A stretch of 64,000 nt of DNA. Origin: Coriaria nepalensis. Its lineage: Eukaryota; Streptophyta; Magnoliopsida; Cucurbitales; Coriariaceae. A program made the position numbers and the translations under genes. Shown here one piece after another: positions 63,201 to 64,000 of the stretch. The stretch lies in NCBI GenBank assembly GCA_027186245.1, contig CP114481.1, positions 49,135,501 to 49,199,500 on the forward strand, read 5' to 3'. The notes beneath the pieces were generated by a model, which was given only the letters and a program-made list of their open reading frames with translations, was not told the DNA's origin and ran no database searches. Positions within the stretch are counted from its first letter, which is position 1; each line of letters opens with the position of its first letter.

Positions 63201-64000
63201 TACAAACACAACTTTTGTGCATAACTTGCGAATGATCATTGCAAGGAAAGTGTGCATTCGTTTAACCTTAAAATCATTTCAATGAGTCATTTCAAGTCAA
63301 TAACTAATTTCAAAGCAATTCGAACGAATTCTATTTTTGCACTACAAAAACTTGCTTTGTGCATAACTTGCAAATGATCATTCCAGGAAAAGTGTGCATT
63401 CATTTAACCTTAAAATCATTTCAATCAGTCACTTCAAGTAAATATCATATTTCAAAGCAATTCGAACGAATTTTATTTTTGCACTACAAACACAAGTTTT
63501 GTGCATAACTTGCAAATGATCATTGCAAGGAAAGTGTGCATTCGTTTAAAATTAAAATCATTTCAATGAGTCATTTCAAGTCAATAACTAATTTCAAAGC
63601 AATTCGAACGAATTCTATTTTTGCACTACAAAAACTTGTTTTGTGCGTAACTTGCAAATGATCATTCCAAGAAAAGTGTGCATTCATTTAACCTTAAAAT
63701 CATTTCAATCAGTCATTTCAAGTAAATATCATATTTTAAAGCAATTCGAACGAATTTTATTTTTGCACTACAAACACAAGTTCTGTGCATAACTTGCAAA
63801 TGATCATTGCAAGGAAAGTGTGCATTCGTTTGACCTTAAAATCATTTCAATCAGTCATTTTAAGTCAATTACTTATTTCAACGCAATTCGAACGAATTCT
63901 ATTTTTGCACCACAGACACAAGTTTTGTGCATAACTTGTAAATGATCATTGCAAGGAAAGTGTGTATTCGTTTAACCATCAAATCATTTCAATGAGTCAT
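60201..64000. repeat. Diverged satellite flank, second copy of the 29-unit duplication, running off the window
   Basis: The sequence continues the 4.1-kb duplication to about 62.97 kb. A 9-unit (1,278 bp) offset then links 61.71-62.03 kb with 62.99-63.30 kb (ttctttcaaa at 61885 and 63163). Near the right edge two C/Z-like pairs with aaaaacttg recur 284 bp apart (63346 and 63630). One unit near 61076 lacks a base (ctacaacaaaac). The last unit is B-like and is cut by the window end. No gene or unique sequence is seen. Confidence 0.85.

Larger units (their letters stand above)
1..64000. repeat. 142-bp AT-rich satellite DNA array filling the whole window
   Basis: The window consists only of head-to-tail copies of one 142-bp unit, about 450 of them, all in the same orientation. 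Anchors such as ttgcaaat recur at 11, 153, 295, 437 (as ttgtaaat) and 579, exactly 142 bp apart, and the spacing holds to the last unit. A typical unit has 44 G+C of 142 (31%). Conserved landmarks in order are ttgcaaatgatcatt, aaggaaagtg, cattcgtttaacc, aaaatcatttcaatgag, tcatttcaagtcaata, caattcgaacgaattc, tttttgcactac and acaacttttgtg. Units differ mainly by substitutions, and indels are rare. No unique DNA, gene or mobile element interrupts the array, and neither array edge is in the window. Such arrays are typical of centromeric or pericentromeric heterochromatin; that placement is inferred, not seen. Confidence 0.98.

Noticed and set aside
1..64000. CRISPR array or other prokaryotic repeat system
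   Set aside because: The spacing is regular but there are no unique spacers, because the whole unit repeats. A 142-bp unit over 64 kb is satellite DNA.
1..64000. CENP-B box
   Set aside because: The attcgaacgaattc region fits the first half of the box (TTCGnnnnA), but the required CGGG is tcta or tctg instead. A real CENP-B site is not supported, although a related factor with a different motif cannot be excluded.
1..64000. Firm assignment to Tenebrio molitor or Palorus
   Set aside because: A 142-bp AT-rich unit fits what is known of these beetles, but I cannot compare sequences. The T. molitor satellite is described as very uniform, unlike the variant-rich pattern seen here.
1..64000. Transposon, tRNA, rRNA or telomere repeat inside the array
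   Set aside because: Reading through the window I found no break in the 142-bp register larger than 22 bp and no terminal repeats, tRNA-like folds, rRNA segments or short telomeric repeats.

Overview
The whole 64,000-base window is one uninterrupted eukaryotic satellite DNA array. It is a head-to-tail tandem of an AT-rich unit of 142 bp (about 31% G+C in a typical unit), and it runs off both ends of the window. Counting from a fixed anchor (the ttgcaa/ttgtaa core) at base 11 to the same core at base 63936 gives 63,925 bp, which is 450 units of 142 bp plus 25 bp. Of those 25 bp, 22 come from one short duplication at about 55.8 kb. All units lie in the same orientation. I see no gene, RNA gene, transposon, CRISPR array or unique sequence. 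The short ORFs (60-76 codons) are chance readings of satellite units. Because 142 is one more than a multiple of 3, every reading frame is pushed through all three frames and soon meets a stop.

Units fall into recognisable variants. A: gtgagtaattt, aataatcatagc, caggttaataac, usually ending cagacacaag. B: cttgtaaatg, gtgtgtattc, accataaaatc, usually ending aaaaacatg. C: cattccaagg, cattcatttaacc, caatcagtc, aagtaaatatc. D: gtgcgcattcgtttgacc, aagtcaatatc, ending in tgtttttgcac plus acaaacacaac. Others are E (C-like with ccaaagaaag and atcaaattt), F (gtttgacc, cattttaagtcaataac, atttcgaagc), G (B-like with aagtaaatatc), X (cttccacatg, gaagtc or gaaatc) and a diverged class Z (gcaagtcgaa, ttaaaattaaaatc, ctagttttg or ctagttttcc). 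The order A-B-C-D (568 bp) looks like the basic higher-order unit, and most blocks are rearrangements of it.

Layout. 1-6.7 kb: A-B-C-D-like units with a 20-unit (2,840 bp) duplication. 6.7-8.2 kb: diverged Z-rich units. 8.2-12.2 kb: 7-unit repeat (994 bp). 12.2-14.9 kb: 10-unit repeat (about 1,422 bp). 14.9-15.6 kb: Z-rich. 15.6-16.8 kb: trimer (426 bp). 16.8-18.9 kb: A-B-C-D-like. 18.9-20.0 kb: Z-rich. 20.0-21.4 kb: 5-unit repeat (710 bp). 21.4-25.0 kb: mixed, including a copy of the window's first 660 bp. 25.0-27.3 kb: four clean tetramers in an 8-unit (1,136 bp) pattern. 28.7-55.8 kb: a young, highly homogeneous region of nested repeats of 13, 15, 27, 46 and 61 units (1,846, 2,130, 3,834, 6,532 and 8,662 bp). 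55.8-64 kb: older, diverged units with a 29-unit (about 4.1 kb) duplication. The boundary at 55.8 kb is marked by the 22-bp tandem duplication.

Organism. The array is certainly eukaryotic and probably centromeric or pericentromeric heterochromatin. CpG is not depleted (about 3 per unit seen against about 3.3 expected), which suggests little germline CpG methylation and would suit an insect or other invertebrate. From general knowledge, tenebrionid beetles such as Tenebrio molitor and Palorus ratzeburgii have very abundant AT-rich satellites with 142-bp units. Length and base composition alone do not identify the species, and I could not compare sequences.
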